Shown here: piece by piece, positions 16,484-26,700 of the stretch | Layout of the letters: every line of letters begins with the position of its first letter | Numbering within the stretch: the first letter of the stretch is position 1 | DNA from: Paradesertivirga superstes | GTDB lineage: Bacteria > Bacteroidota > Bacteroidia > Sphingobacteriales > Sphingobacteriaceae | Direction: 5' to 3' | NCBI RefSeq assembly: GCF_037622515.1 | Contig: NZ_JBBJCN010000001.1 | Span: 806,001 to 870,000, forward strand | Length of the DNA: 64,000 nt | Made by a program: the position numbers and the translations under genes | The notes under the pieces: generated by a model | Told to the model about the DNA's origin: nothing | The model's input: only the letters and a program-made list of their open reading frames with translations | Databases searched by the model: none

Positions 16484-18028
16484 TTATTTTGCAACCTTTC
16501 CATACTTCAATACGCGGTTGGCCCATGGTATAAAAAACTGAAAGTTAGGAGCGTCAGTATGCCCTCCGTTATGCTGCCGCCAGGCTAATTCACCGTCAAG
16601 CAGACCATGGAGTACAGGAGGCATTTTTTCAGTTTGGTAATTATTACTTACACCGAGATCTTTTGCACCCAATAATTTGAAGACTTCGCCAGCTGCTACA
16701 ACAGCCTTAAAACTGCCCATTTGATCCAGCCATTTGGCATCACCCTTTTCAGGAACACCGTAGCTGATGAAAGTCGGTCTTGGCGCGCAAAGTGCAATCA
16801 ATTCATGCGAATCTATAGGAAGGTCGCAACCATTCCTGGTTCCGGATGATGATTCGGCGGCTGCGTATTTAAGATAATTTCCTGCCATCCAATGATAGCC
16901 TCCGCCGGACGCTAGACTTTCGACTGCTTCACCGAAGACCCGCCGCTGCAAGGTGGTACCTCCTTTTCCGGATGAGCCAATAAGCCCAAAAGCAAATCGT
17001 TGGTCAAAAGCCATCGCCACCAGTGCCGCCTTGCCATAACGGGACACACCCTCAATGCCCACTTTTTGAGCATCTACCAAACTGTCTGTTTGAAGATAGT
17101 CTAAAGCCTTGGAAGCCCCCCAACCCCAGGCTCTCAACGCTCCCCAGTCATCTGGCTTGCGTGGCTGACCTTTGTTCACCAGGCCAATAATTCCTCGGGT
17201 AAGGCCTGCACCATTATCAGCCTGCACACTGTTTGCCTGAAGTGTGCAGTAGCCCCATCCGGCAGCCAGCAATTGTTCGGTTGTCGGAGAATCCCCGTTA
17301 GTTGGCGGGGCGAAGAAACCTGGGCCTGAAATTTTATTTATGGGAGTGTAAGCGGGGTAGCGGTCAAAAATCGCTTTCATGTCCGGATCGCTTTTTATCA
17401 TCATTTCCTTGAAAGCTATATTTATTTTTTCCAGGTCAGCGTTTGAAGGCTGCGCTGGAAAGGGCAGCGAGGGAGAGCCGTACATAATCAGTACAGGAAC
17501 TGGCCCTCTTACGTTTAGCGGCAATACCACGACCATATTAATATTGACATCTATCAAGGGATATTCGCTGTTATCCACACGTCCCACGAGTTGTTTTGCA
17601 ATGACAGGTGTACGACCAACAAACTCGTAATCTGCAATTTTGACGGTCCAGTTTACTTTGGGTACATTTTTCGGCACCCTGCCATACATTTCCGTTTCAA
17701 AATCTTCAACAATTTCAGGTCGGCGCAGTTTCCACCATTGTTCCGGTGTTGTTACTTTCTTTCCACTTTTAGTTAGCAACGCTTCTGGTAATTCTGGACA
17801 TGGATTGGCCTGCTGTTCATCTTCATTGGAATGATTAGGATCCGATTGATTACTGCTTGGACCTTGCCTTAATTCTTTTATTCTCAGTTGTTGCATCATA
17901 TTGGCGTGATCCTGCTGCGTGGTCATGTTTACGAGTGGTAAATACTGACTACTATCGATAACTTGTTGCTGGGCTTTACCGCAAAGGGTAATAGAAAGTG
18001 CCAAAAGCAAGCTCCATTCTTTTTTCAT
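16484..18028 (-). CDS. CE15-family glucuronoyl esterase (secreted)
   Basis: A 514-residue protein starting at the ATG at 18028, which begins a signal peptide (MKKEWSLLLALSITLCGKAQ); an open frame extends 39 codons further but lacks such a signal. CE15 features: PEALLTKSGKKVTTPEQWWKLRRPEIVEDFETEMYGR near the N-terminus, the nucleophile serine in GIEGVSRYGKAA (about residue 329), FGLIGSSGKGGTTLQRRVFGEAVESL, YHWMAGNYLKYA, DSHELIALCAPRPTFISYG, and the terminal HNGGHTDAPNFQFFIPW with the catalytic histidine. CE15 enzymes hydrolyse the ester between 4-O-methylglucuronic acid of xylan and lignin alcohols. It is separated from the GH43 group by the pentose-phosphate genes and shares an upstream motif with a GH43 gene. 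Confidence 0.9.
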   Translation of the reverse strand: MKKEWSLLLALSITLCGKAQQQVIDSSQYLPLVNMTTQQDHANMMQQLRIKELRQGPSSNQSDPNHSNEDEQQANPCPELPEALLTKSGKKVTTPEQWWKLRRPEIVEDFETEMYGRVPKNVPKVNWTVKIADYEFVGRTPVIAKQLVGRVDNSEYPLIDVNINMVVVLPLNVRGPVPVLIMYGSPSLPFPAQPSNADLEKINIAFKEMMIKSDPDMKAIFDRYPAYTPINKISGPGFFAPPTNGDSPTTEQLLAAGWGYCTLQANSVQADNGAGLTRGIIGLVNKGQPRKPDDWGALRAWGWGASKALDYLQTDSLVDAQKVGIEGVSRYGKAALVAMAFDQRFAFGLIGSSGKGGTTLQRRVFGEAVESLASGGGYHWMAGNYLKYAAAESSSGTRNGCDLPIDSHELIALCAPRPTFISYGVPEKGDAKWLDQMGSFKAVVAAGEVFKLLGAKDLGVSNNYQTEKMPPVLHGLLDGELAWRQHNGGHTDAPNFQFFIPWANRVLKYGKVAK

Positions 18029-18254
18029 ATAACTATTGTTTTGGTGCAACCAGCTAAAAGCTCTGCAAGTCGTGTAAATAGTGTAGTTAATTTCGGATTG
18101 ATCCCTAACCGGTCTCCCTGAAGATAGAAGCTGAATACGGCGCAAAGCGGGGTCAGCAACAAAAAATTAAAGTTAACAGACATGATAAATTGATGGCTCT
18201 GGTTGAAAAACAAATATCGCTGATACTTGCAACATCGATGGTTCAATTATACAT

Positions 18255-18274
18255 ATTGACAGCACGAATGTTTA
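18255..18274 (-). promoter_or_regulatory. Candidate regulator site shared with the GH43 upstream region
   Basis: ATTGACAGCACGAATGTTTA differs at only three positions from ACTGACTGCACGAATGTTCA at 7843-7862. It lies about 230 bp upstream of the CE15 start and has the same orientation relative to its gene as the other copy. No clear second half-site is seen 21 bp away. A shared regulator is inferred. Confidence 0.4.
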
Positions 18275-18417
18275 TGGGAAGTCTGGTGGTTTCTGTGCAA
18301 GAAGAAAAGAGTCTTATATACCATTTACCTTTTTTTGTCCGCACCAGTAGCTGCATTATCTATTGGTGGTAATACAGTAAGGGAATCAAGGATTTAGTCG
18401 GTAATGAAACTTATGGT

Positions 18418-20583
18418 TTATTTGCGAAAAATCTTTTTTAACGAATTTCCAAAAGATCTGAGGTAGCGCATTTCATTTGCGATAGACCCTAACACAGAAG
18501 AATCTGATTTGAGAATATCTTCCATGACGGGGTTCTGATCCAACTGCCTGGGATATAAAATCATAAAACTATTGTTTTGAAAATACGAACTAAGGTAATA
18601 AGGTAACTTTTCGAGATATTGATTGTATGAGACGTTACCATATCGGGAATTAATAATTACGAAAAATTCATTCGATTTTAATTCGCGACTAAAAATCAAA
18701 AAGTCCTCCCAATTATTAAACTCATTAAACTGCATTGCGGGGCCATTAATGGTATTTTCATTAGCAATTTTCAGTTCAGCCAATGTCTTGTCTCCGGCAT
18801 AAAACGTTATCGGCATCCCCGCTGATTTGGCGATAGTAGTTAGTTTATCAAACCAGTGCACAAACCCAGGTTCAAGCTCTGCCTGATCTGGCACCAGAAC
18901 TACCATCTTCTTTAAAGTATTAAAGGGTTGGGAAGGTTTATAGATATAAATGGTGTCTTGTATGCTTTTTAGAATCTTCTCAGCAGTTGGGCCAAAAAAG
19001 GCTTGTTGATCACTATTGTGATGAAGTCCAATAAGGACATCGGTGATATTATGTTCTTTAATGGTATAAATTATACCATGACTGATATTGATATCAAAGC
19101 GGGTAATAGGAATCAGCACATTTCCAGTGGCAGAGGCATGTTTCAATGCTTTCACCATCATCTTCTTTCCGTCGACGCCCGAATTATCCATGGCGTTATC
19201 ATCTAGGGTTACATGTAGTGCATAAACGGGTATGTCGCTTTTATGAGGCTTAAGCATCAGACCGAAATCTACCAGGTCTGAAACCGTCTCGGGATAAGCA
19301 AAAGAGATTAGGATTCTCTCATTCGTATGTGTCTGAGTTTGAAATGAGCTTTCTTCTTTTAAAGCAATTACCTGCGCCGCTTTTTCAACTACAAATGAAC
19401 TTATCGTACAAGTCACCAGAATCATTAACACTGCTCCATTTAGCACATCTTCGTTTAAAAGCCTTATAGGTTCTCCACTTGCGGTTTCAGCAAGTATAAT
19501 ATTATAGCCAATAAGAACTATCGCCAAAGTTGCACCAACGCGGGCATTGCTTAATCCAAAAATTAAACGCTGTTCATCTTTAGATAAATTAAAAGTCTTT
19601 CGGGTAAAAACAGCAGCCAGGTATTTCGATGTAACGGCCACCAGAATCATTACTGCAGCAACTGTTATAGCCCCTAATCCTTTAAATAAAACACTAACAT
19701 CAACCAACATGCCTACACCAATCAGGAAGAATGGAATAAAAAAGGCATTTCCAACAAACTCTATACGGTTCATCAGCGGTGATACGTGCGGGATAAACCG
19801 GTTTAAAGCAAGTCCTGACAGAAACGCACCTATAATTGCCTCCAACCCGGCAATCTCTGCAAGAAAAGATCCTAAAAACACCATCGCCAGCACAAAAATG
19901 TATTGTGAAATATGATCATCGAATCTTTTGAAAAACCAGCGGGCAATAATAGGGAACAGCAAGAATACGATGCAGCCGAAGATAATACAGCCAAGCACCA
20001 GGCGTATCCAAAAAGAAAAGCCGATATCACCTCTGGTCATACCTGTCACAGCAGCAAGTACGAGTAAAGAAAGGATATCTGTTACAATTGTTCCTCCAAT
20101 GGTTAATGTTACGGCTCTGATCTGGGCAATTCCATATTTGCTGACAATAGGATAAGCTAATAAGGTGTGTGTTGATAGCATACTCCCGAATAATATTGAG
20201 GGGTAAACGCTAAAATTTAGCATGTAGTAAGCCGCAAGACTCCCTAAAACTAAAGGAAGGATAAAAGTAAAGATTCCAAAAACCAGACTTTTTAAGCGGT
20301 TTTTCTTAAACTCCTCCATGTCTATTTCCAAGCCGGCAGTAAACATGATGTACAAGAGCCCAACAGTCCCAAACAGAACAATACTGCTGTCACGAAGTAG
20401 CAGATTTAAGCCATAGGGACCAATAACAATACCGGCTGCAATCAAACCGACAATGTGTGGAATCTTAATTTTGTTAAATAGAATCGGCGCAAATAAGATT
20501 ATAAAAAGTACCAGGGAAAAAATAATCACAGGGTTCTTTAAAGGCAGAGAGAAGTCAATAGCAGACAGTAAAACTATATTCAT
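18418..20583 (-). CDS. CPA2-family cation:proton antiporter with C-terminal USP-like region
   Basis: A 721-residue membrane protein. The first ~400 residues contain about 12 hydrophobic segments and hallmark CPA2 motifs: IPHIVGLIAAGIVIGPYGLNLLL, GLLYIMFTAGLEIDMEEFKKNR, SMLSTHTLLAYPIVSKYG, TIGGTIVTDILSLLVLAAV (with the functional aspartate) and LEAIIGAFLSGLALNR. The remaining ~300 residues are soluble and resemble two tandem universal-stress-protein-like folds (ILISFAYPETVSDLVDFGLML; KKMVVLVPDQAELEPG). It probably exchanges Na+ or K+ for protons. A lipoprotein gene ends 2 bp before its start, so they are likely co-transcribed. Confidence 0.9.
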   Translation of the reverse strand: MNIVLLSAIDFSLPLKNPVIIFSLVLFIILFAPILFNKIKIPHIVGLIAAGIVIGPYGLNLLLRDSSIVLFGTVGLLYIMFTAGLEIDMEEFKKNRLKSLVFGIFTFILPLVLGSLAAYYMLNFSVYPSILFGSMLSTHTLLAYPIVSKYGIAQIRAVTLTIGGTIVTDILSLLVLAAVTGMTRGDIGFSFWIRLVLGCIIFGCIVFLLFPIIARWFFKRFDDHISQYIFVLAMVFLGSFLAEIAGLEAIIGAFLSGLALNRFIPHVSPLMNRIEFVGNAFFIPFFLIGVGMLVDVSVLFKGLGAITVAAVMILVAVTSKYLAAVFTRKTFNLSKDEQRLIFGLSNARVGATLAIVLIGYNIILAETASGEPIRLLNEDVLNGAVLMILVTCTISSFVVEKAAQVIALKEESSFQTQTHTNERILISFAYPETVSDLVDFGLMLKPHKSDIPVYALHVTLDDNAMDNSGVDGKKMMVKALKHASATGNVLIPITRFDINISHGIIYTIKEHNITDVLIGLHHNSDQQAFFGPTAEKILKSIQDTIYIYKPSQPFNTLKKMVVLVPDQAELEPGFVHWFDKLTTIAKSAGMPITFYAGDKTLAELKIANENTINGPAMQFNEFNNWEDFLIFSRELKSNEFFVIINSRYGNVSYNQYLEKLPYYLSSYFQNNSFMILYPRQLDQNPVMEDILKSDSSVLGSIANEMRYLRSFGNSLKKIFRK

Positions 20584-20585
20584 AT

Positions 20586-21167
20586 CTAATCCTGTTGTTT
20601 TTCTACTTTGAGGGAGAAAACAACCCTACAATTATTCCTTCTGTCGATCACCCGTTGTCCTTCCATTAAGTTCTCATTTGTGGCATGAGGGTTTAAAACA
20701 ACCTTCATTTCTGTATCAGCATCCGGAACTGGCTGTGCTTTAAGATTTAAGCTATTCTCTTTGAATAAACCTGAATAAGTACGTATCACTTTATTGTTGG
20801 ACATAGCCTTCACGATAACTTTATTGTTTCGATAAGAGATATTCCAATGCTCTGTTTTTATATCCCCCACTGCATAACCTTCACAGTTCGCCTCGATACA
20901 ATGCATGCTCACCGTCCAGTTACCTAATAATTTCGGGTTGTAAACTCCAAGTGTGTCTGTTTTAACTTTAAAACTATCAGCCTGTTGCTCCCTTCTAATA
21001 AGTTCCTGCTCCTTCAAATTCAACTGTTGTTCCAGTATAAGTAATTGCTGTTCTTTTCGCTGAACTTCCTGTTCTCTGAAATCGAGTTTCTTTTCAGTAT
21101 CTGTACTTCCACATCCTAAAAAAAATGTCGAAGCAAGAAAGAGGGGGATGAATAATTTTGAATACAT
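20586..21167 (-). CDS. Coiled-coil lipoprotein of unknown function
   Basis: The ATG at 21167 starts MYSKLFIPLFLASTFFLGCGS, a lipoprotein signal with lipobox cysteine; an alternative TTG lies three codons upstream. Residues about 25-65 form a glutamate/glutamine-rich coiled coil (REQEVQRKEQQLLILEQQLNLKEQELIRREQQ). The remaining ~120 residues form a compact domain (LGNWTVSMHCIEANCEGYAVGDIKTEHWNISYRNNKVIV) that reads like a lipocalin-like ligand or sensor domain, but I do not recognise a named family. It precedes the antiporter gene by 2 bp and may couple envelope state to ion transport (inference). Confidence 0.7.
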   Translation of the reverse strand: MYSKLFIPLFLASTFFLGCGSTDTEKKLDFREQEVQRKEQQLLILEQQLNLKEQELIRREQQADSFKVKTDTLGVYNPKLLGNWTVSMHCIEANCEGYAVGDIKTEHWNISYRNNKVIVKAMSNNKVIRTYSGLFKENSLNLKAQPVPDADTEMKVVLNPHATNENLMEGQRVIDRRNNCRVVFSLKVEKQQD

Positions 21168-21446
21168 AATTTGCAATTATGTTCTGTGGAAACCTTCGTT
21201 GCCTTATGAGTGAATGTTTAAAGGATATAATAACGATTTTCTACTAAATAGGTTTTTTTTAAATAGGTAAGAGTCAAGTAGAATCATATTTCAAAAAAAT
21301 TACCCGCAACATTAAACGGCTATTTTATGGGTCTAAAAAAAGTTAGTTCTCTTAAATCCTTTTCTCTCACACCTGCAAATTATTTTCAACAAAACCATAA
21401 TACTAATATTTTTAGCATTATTTTTGTATCTATTCTTTATACAATT

Positions 21447-22187
21447 ATGCTTGCCACCAAAAAAGATCTCATCTCTCAATTGCAAAAGAACATTTTGCAA
21501 TGGCAGGGCATTAATATTCCGCAAGCAAGCAGTACCCGCTTTGCCGGACTAGAACAAATAGAGGCGGCCTTTCCTAATGCAGTATTCCCCACAGGAGCAA
21601 TACATGAATTTTTAACGGAGGAACCGGAATATGCCGCTGCTGGAGGCGGGTTCCTGGGCGGTTTATTGAAAGTATTCATGCAACAAGGCGGTATTTGCCT
21701 GTGGATCAGTACCTCCCCTACTCTTTTTCCACCAGCTTTGAAAAGCTTTGGCGTTGACCCGGACCGCATCATCTTTATCGACCTGAAACTAGAAAAAGAT
21801 ATTCTCTGGGCAATGGAAGAAGCGCTGAAATGCGGATCTCTTGCAGCAGTGATCGGAGAAATTGAAGAAATAAGCTTTACAGAATCCCGAAGGCTGCAAT
21901 TGGTAGTTGAGAAAAGCAGGGTAACGGGATTTATACTAAGAAAAAACACCAAAAAACTAAGTACAACCGCTTGTGTGGCCAGATGGAGGATTAAATCTTT
22001 ACCAAGTGAACTGGAAGATGGTATGCCCGGACTTGGCTTCCCTAGGTGGAATGTAGAACTGCTGAAGGTACGCAACGGTAATCCCGGCTCATGGACGATT
22101 GAATGGCATGCGGGAAGATTTGTTCCGGTAGTTGATAAGAAGTCGGCGGTTATTACAGAAGAAGAGCAAACAAGGAAAGCTGGTTAG
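21447..22187 (+). CDS. imuA: ImuA-like SOS mutagenesis accessory protein
   Basis: The ATG at 21447 gives MLATKKDLISQLQKNILQWQG, matching the start of ImuA-type proteins; the open frame upstream encodes no sensible N-terminus. The ~246-residue product is a RecA-like/SulA-related fold: FPTGAIHEFL, AAAGGGFLGGLLKVFMQQGGICLWIST, GVDPDRIIFIDLKLEKDILWAMEEALKCGSLAAVIGEIEEISFTESRRLQLVVEKSRVTGFILR. In the known system ImuA, ImuB and DnaE2 act together in damage-induced translesion synthesis. It sits 11 bp before imuB. Confidence 0.9.
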   Translation: MLATKKDLISQLQKNILQWQGINIPQASSTRFAGLEQIEAAFPNAVFPTGAIHEFLTEEPEYAAAGGGFLGGLLKVFMQQGGICLWISTSPTLFPPALKSFGVDPDRIIFIDLKLEKDILWAMEEALKCGSLAAVIGEIEEISFTESRRLQLVVEKSRVTGFILRKNTKKLSTTACVARWRIKSLPSELEDGMPGLGFPRWNVELLKVRNGNPGSWTIEWHAGRFVPVVDKKSAVITEEEQTRKAG

Positions 22188-22198
22188 GAGGATGAAAG

Positions 22199-23701
22199 AT
22201 GCAGAAACGCTATGCTACAATATGGTTCCGTCATTTAACGACCGACTGGCTAACACTTCGCCGGCCGGAATTAAAAGAGATACCTTTTGTTTTTGCTATC
22301 CCTGATCATGGACGAAAGGTAATTACAGCTGCTACCGCTATTGCCGGGTCGCAGGGCATACACGTTGGAATGCCGGTGGCCGATGCAAAGGCGATGGTTC
22401 CTGATTTGCAGGTATTCGATGAAAAACCCAAACGCGCCGAACAATTGCTGAAGGCTCTTGGTAAATGGTGCATCCGCTATACTCCTATTGTAGCATTAAA
22501 TCTTCCCGATGGACTGATTCTCGACATCAGCGGCTGCGCCCATCTCTGGGGTGGCGAACGGGCTTATTTGAAAGAGATCGTAACCCGTTTGCGCGGTTCA
22601 GGTTATGATGTGCGTGCTGCCATCGCAGATACCATTGGAACAGCCTGGGCCATTTCACGTTTCGGACAGGTAAGTCCAATAATCGAAAGCGCTAAGCAGG
22701 CACCCGCTCTCCTGTCACTTCCCGCAGCTGCTTTACGCTTAGAGTCAATGGTATTAACACGCTTGCAAAAACTGGGATTATATACAATTGGGAGTTTTAT
22801 CAGTATGCCCCGTTCTGCCTTACGCAGGCGCTTTGGTGAGGGCCTTTTATTAAGACTAGCTCAGGCACTCGGTCAGGCTGAAGAATATATTCAGCCCATC
22901 ATAGTACCAGAGCCCTGGCAGGAACGACTACCTTGTATGGAACCCATCCGTACAAAAGTTGGAATTGAGATAGCCATTAATCGTCTTCTTGAAACACTTT
23001 GCCTGCGCCTTCAGCAGGAGGGAATGGGAATAAGAACCGCAATACTCAAGTGCTATCGTGTAGATGGTAAAATTCAGCAGGCAAAGATTGGGACCAATAG
23101 AGCATCTTATCATGTTCAGCATCTATTTAAACTGTTTGAATTGAAGATAGCTTCCATTGCTCCCGGCTTAGGTATTGAGCTTTTTATACTGGAAGCATTA
23201 AAGGTGGAGGAAGTTTCTCTTTCTCAGGAAGCTTTATGGGCAAGGAAACCAGGTTTAGATGACGAAGGAGTAGCGGAGCTTCTCGACAGGATAACAGCTA
23301 AGGCTGGTACAAGAGTTATTCATCGTTATCTGCCTGATGAGCATTACTGGCCGGAGCGGTCAATAAAACCAGCGTCCTCTTTACAGGATCAAGCAATTAC
23401 ATCATGGCGCAGCGACAAACCAAGACCGGTAAGAATCTTAGCCAGACCTGAACCCGTAGATGTTACGGCACCCATACCAGATTATCCGCCGCTGATGTTC
23501 AGATATAAAGATAAGGTACATCATATTAAAAAAGCCGACGGCCCTGAACGGATCGAACGCGAATGGTGGCTTGAAGGTGGTGAGCACAGAGATTATTATA
23601 ATGTGGAGGATCAGGATGGACAACGGTATTGGTTGTTTAGGCTCGGGCATTATGAGGGAGGCCAGTCAAAGCAATGGTTTATTCATGGCTTTTTTGCATA
23701 G
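22199..23701 (+). CDS. imuB: ImuB, Y-family polymerase homologue
   Basis: A 500-residue Y-family protein. The N-terminus MQKRYATIWFRHLTTDWLTLRRPEL replaces the usual metal-binding aspartate of active Y-family enzymes, and the DE pair region reads GLILDISGCAHLWGGE; both fit the established view that ImuB is catalytically inactive and works as an adaptor. The helix-hairpin region (LTRLQKLGLYTIGSFISMPRSALRRRFG) and little-finger region (EPIRTKVGIEIAINRLLETLCLRLQQEG) are present. In other bacteria ImuB binds the sliding clamp and recruits DnaE2. The neighbouring imuA and dnaE2 genes are tightly spaced. Confidence 0.93.
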   Translation: MQKRYATIWFRHLTTDWLTLRRPELKEIPFVFAIPDHGRKVITAATAIAGSQGIHVGMPVADAKAMVPDLQVFDEKPKRAEQLLKALGKWCIRYTPIVALNLPDGLILDISGCAHLWGGERAYLKEIVTRLRGSGYDVRAAIADTIGTAWAISRFGQVSPIIESAKQAPALLSLPAAALRLESMVLTRLQKLGLYTIGSFISMPRSALRRRFGEGLLLRLAQALGQAEEYIQPIIVPEPWQERLPCMEPIRTKVGIEIAINRLLETLCLRLQQEGMGIRTAILKCYRVDGKIQQAKIGTNRASYHVQHLFKLFELKIASIAPGLGIELFILEALKVEEVSLSQEALWARKPGLDDEGVAELLDRITAKAGTRVIHRYLPDEHYWPERSIKPASSLQDQAITSWRSDKPRPVRILARPEPVDVTAPIPDYPPLMFRYKDKVHHIKKADGPERIEREWWLEGGEHRDYYNVEDQDGQRYWLFRLGHYEGGQSKQWFIHGFFA

Positions 23702-23712
23702 AAGAAGGGAGT

Positions 23713-26700
23713 ATGAGCTACACAGAATTACAGGTAACAAGCAATTTCAGCTTTCTGCGAGGCGCTTCTCATCCGGAAGAACTGGTACAGCAGGCAGCTG
23801 AACTGGGTTACACAAAAGTGGCGATTACCGACAGGAATACCCTGGCGGGAATTGTACGGGCGCATGTAGCCGCAAAGGCAAAGGGAATAACTTTAATTCC
23901 CGGTTGCCGGCTGGACTTAATGGATGGCCCGGACTTGCTTGCTTACCCAACTAATCTTGAAGCTTATTGCAGTCTTTCCGCCCTGTTAAGCAAAGGAAAT
24001 CTTCGGGCTGAAAAAGGCGACTGTATCCTGTACAAACAAGATGTTTATGACCATGCTAAGGGTTTAAAGCTGATTGTTATACCTCCGGCTGCACTTAATG
24101 AAGTATTTAACTTTGACCCTTCTTTTGAGCAGCAAACCAGGGATTATAGCGAGGTTTTGGGTAACAGCCTGTATATTTCAGCGACACGTTCTTATCAGGG
24201 CGATGACAGCAAGAAACTCTTTCGGCTGGCACAATTATCTGAGCGCTTAGGGATTCCCCTGGTGGCAACTAATGATGTGCATTACCACAGTTTAGGGCGA
24301 AGGGAATTACAGGATATATTAACCTGTGTCCGTGAAAAATGCACTATTCAGAATGCAGGTTTCAGGCTTCATCAAAATGCGGAACGATACATGAAGCCAA
24401 TAGATGAAATGCAACGGCTGTTCAGGCAGTATCCTGATGCAATTGAACGTACGAAGGAAATAGCTAAGGCCTGCCAGTTTTCACTGGATGAACTGAAATA
24501 TGTTTATCCTGAAGAGATTACAAGTGAGGATCGAACTCCACTTGAAGAGCTGGACCTCCTTATATGGGAAGGTGCAAGAGAACATTATGGAGAAAACATT
24601 CCCGAAAAAATACTTGCCAATATCCACCATGAGATGAAGTTTATTGAGGAAATGAACTATGCTCCTTACTTTCTTACGGTGTATGATATTGTTCGCTTTG
24701 CAAGACAGCAGGGCATTTTATGTCAGGGGCGTGGATCTGCCGCAAACTCTACCATTTGTTATTGCCTGGGCATTACTTCCGTTGATCCAACCAAATTTGA
24801 CTTATTATTTGAGCGATTTATCTCCTCCGCACGTAATGAACCGCCGGATATAGATGTCGATTTTGAGCATGAGCGCAGAGAAGAAGTAATTCAATATATC
24901 TATAATAAATATGGCCGTGAGCGGGCGGCCATTGTAGCTACGGTTACTCAACTGCATCAAAAAGGTGCAATTCGGGATGTAGGAAAAGCAATGGGATTGT
25001 CTGTAGATACCGTTAACCGTCTTTCTGGTGCGATATGGGAATTTACGGATGAATGGTTTGATGAACCCCGCCTTATTGAATCAGGGTTAAATCCCGGAGA
25101 TCCGCATCTGAGAAAAGTATTGCAGCTAACTGCTCAATTAATGGGCTTTCCAAGGCAACTGGGTCAGCATACAGGCGGCTTTGTGATTACTCAGGGGAAA
25201 TTGACTGACCTCTGCCCTATCCTGAATGCCCGCATGCAGGATCGAACCAATATAGAGTGGAACAAGGATGATATTGATGCCTTAGGTTTTCTTAAGATAG
25301 ATGTTTTAGCCCTGGGAATGCTAACCTGTATTCGTAAAGCTTTTGATTTAGCTAAAAAGCATTACGATTTGAACTTAACGCTGGCTAATATTCATCAGGA
25401 TGACCCGGAGGTTTATGAAATGATCAGTCATGCCGATACCATCGGGGTATTCCAGATTGAAAGCCGAGCCCAGCAAACGATGCTGCCCCGTTTAAGGCCA
25501 AAATGCTTTTACGATTTGGTGATTGAAGTAGCTATCGTTCGCCCCGGACCAATTCAGGGTGACATGGTGCACCCTTACCTTCGTCGCCGTAATGGTGAAG
25601 AGCCCGTTGAATATCCATCAAAAGAACTGGAAGAAATACTGAGAAGAACTTTGGGAGTTCCGCTCTTCCAGGAGCAGGCCATGAAGATAGCCATTGTTGC
25701 CGCAGGCTTCACGCCTGCTGAAGCAGATGAACTGCGCCGCAGCATGGCGACTTTTAAATTGAAAGGTATGGTGACGCAGTTTGGGAAGAAGTTAATCAAC
25801 GGCATGAAATCTAAGGGCTATTCGGAAGAATTCGCCCACCGGATTTTTAAGCAATTGGAGGGATTTGGAAGTTATGGTTTTCCCGAAAGCCATGCCGCAA
25901 GCTTTGCCCTGTTGGTGTATGTTTCCTGTTGGCTGAAGCATTATTATCCCGATGTATTTGGGGCAGCTATATTAAACAGTATGCCAATGGGCTTTTATCA
26001 ACCTGCTCAACTGGTGATTGATGCCAGTAAACATGGGGTTGAAGTACGACCGGCAGATGTTAATTACTCTCAATGGGATAACCTGCTGGAAGAAAAATCG
26101 GGTAAGTATTTTGCATTGCGGCTAGGATTAAGACAGATAAAAGGGATGAAACAGGAAGACGCAGAGACCCTGGTCTCTGCAAGAAGAACAGGCTACAAAA
26201 GCATTCCTGCTTTGCGCGATGCTGGTGTTTCCCAGGCTGCGTTGGAACGACTGGCCGATGCAGATGCCTTCAGGTCATTGGGGCTGGATCGAAGACAAGC
26301 TTTGTGGGAAGTTTCGGCTCTGAATGACAGGCCAATCGCCCTGTTTGAGGGGCAGCCTTCAGAAAGCAGCTTAGAAACTCAGATTAGTCTTCCTTTAATG
26401 ACCACAGCCGAACATGTGGTGCACGACTATGCAACAACAGCTTTATCATTAAAGGCACATCCGGTCAGCTTTGTTCGTGAGAAGCTCCAGCTATTACGTA
26501 TTCTGTCGTCAGAGGACCTTAAGGATGTAAAAGATGGAACATTAGTAAAAGTAGCAGGTCTGGTACTCGTTCGCCAGCGACCCGGAACGGCTGGCGGCGT
26601 TTGCTTCATCACCATTGAAGATGAGACAGGATTTTCGAATCTGGTTGTGTTTCAGCAGCTTTTTGAGACTTACCGGAAAGAGATTCTGGGTGCGAAGCTG

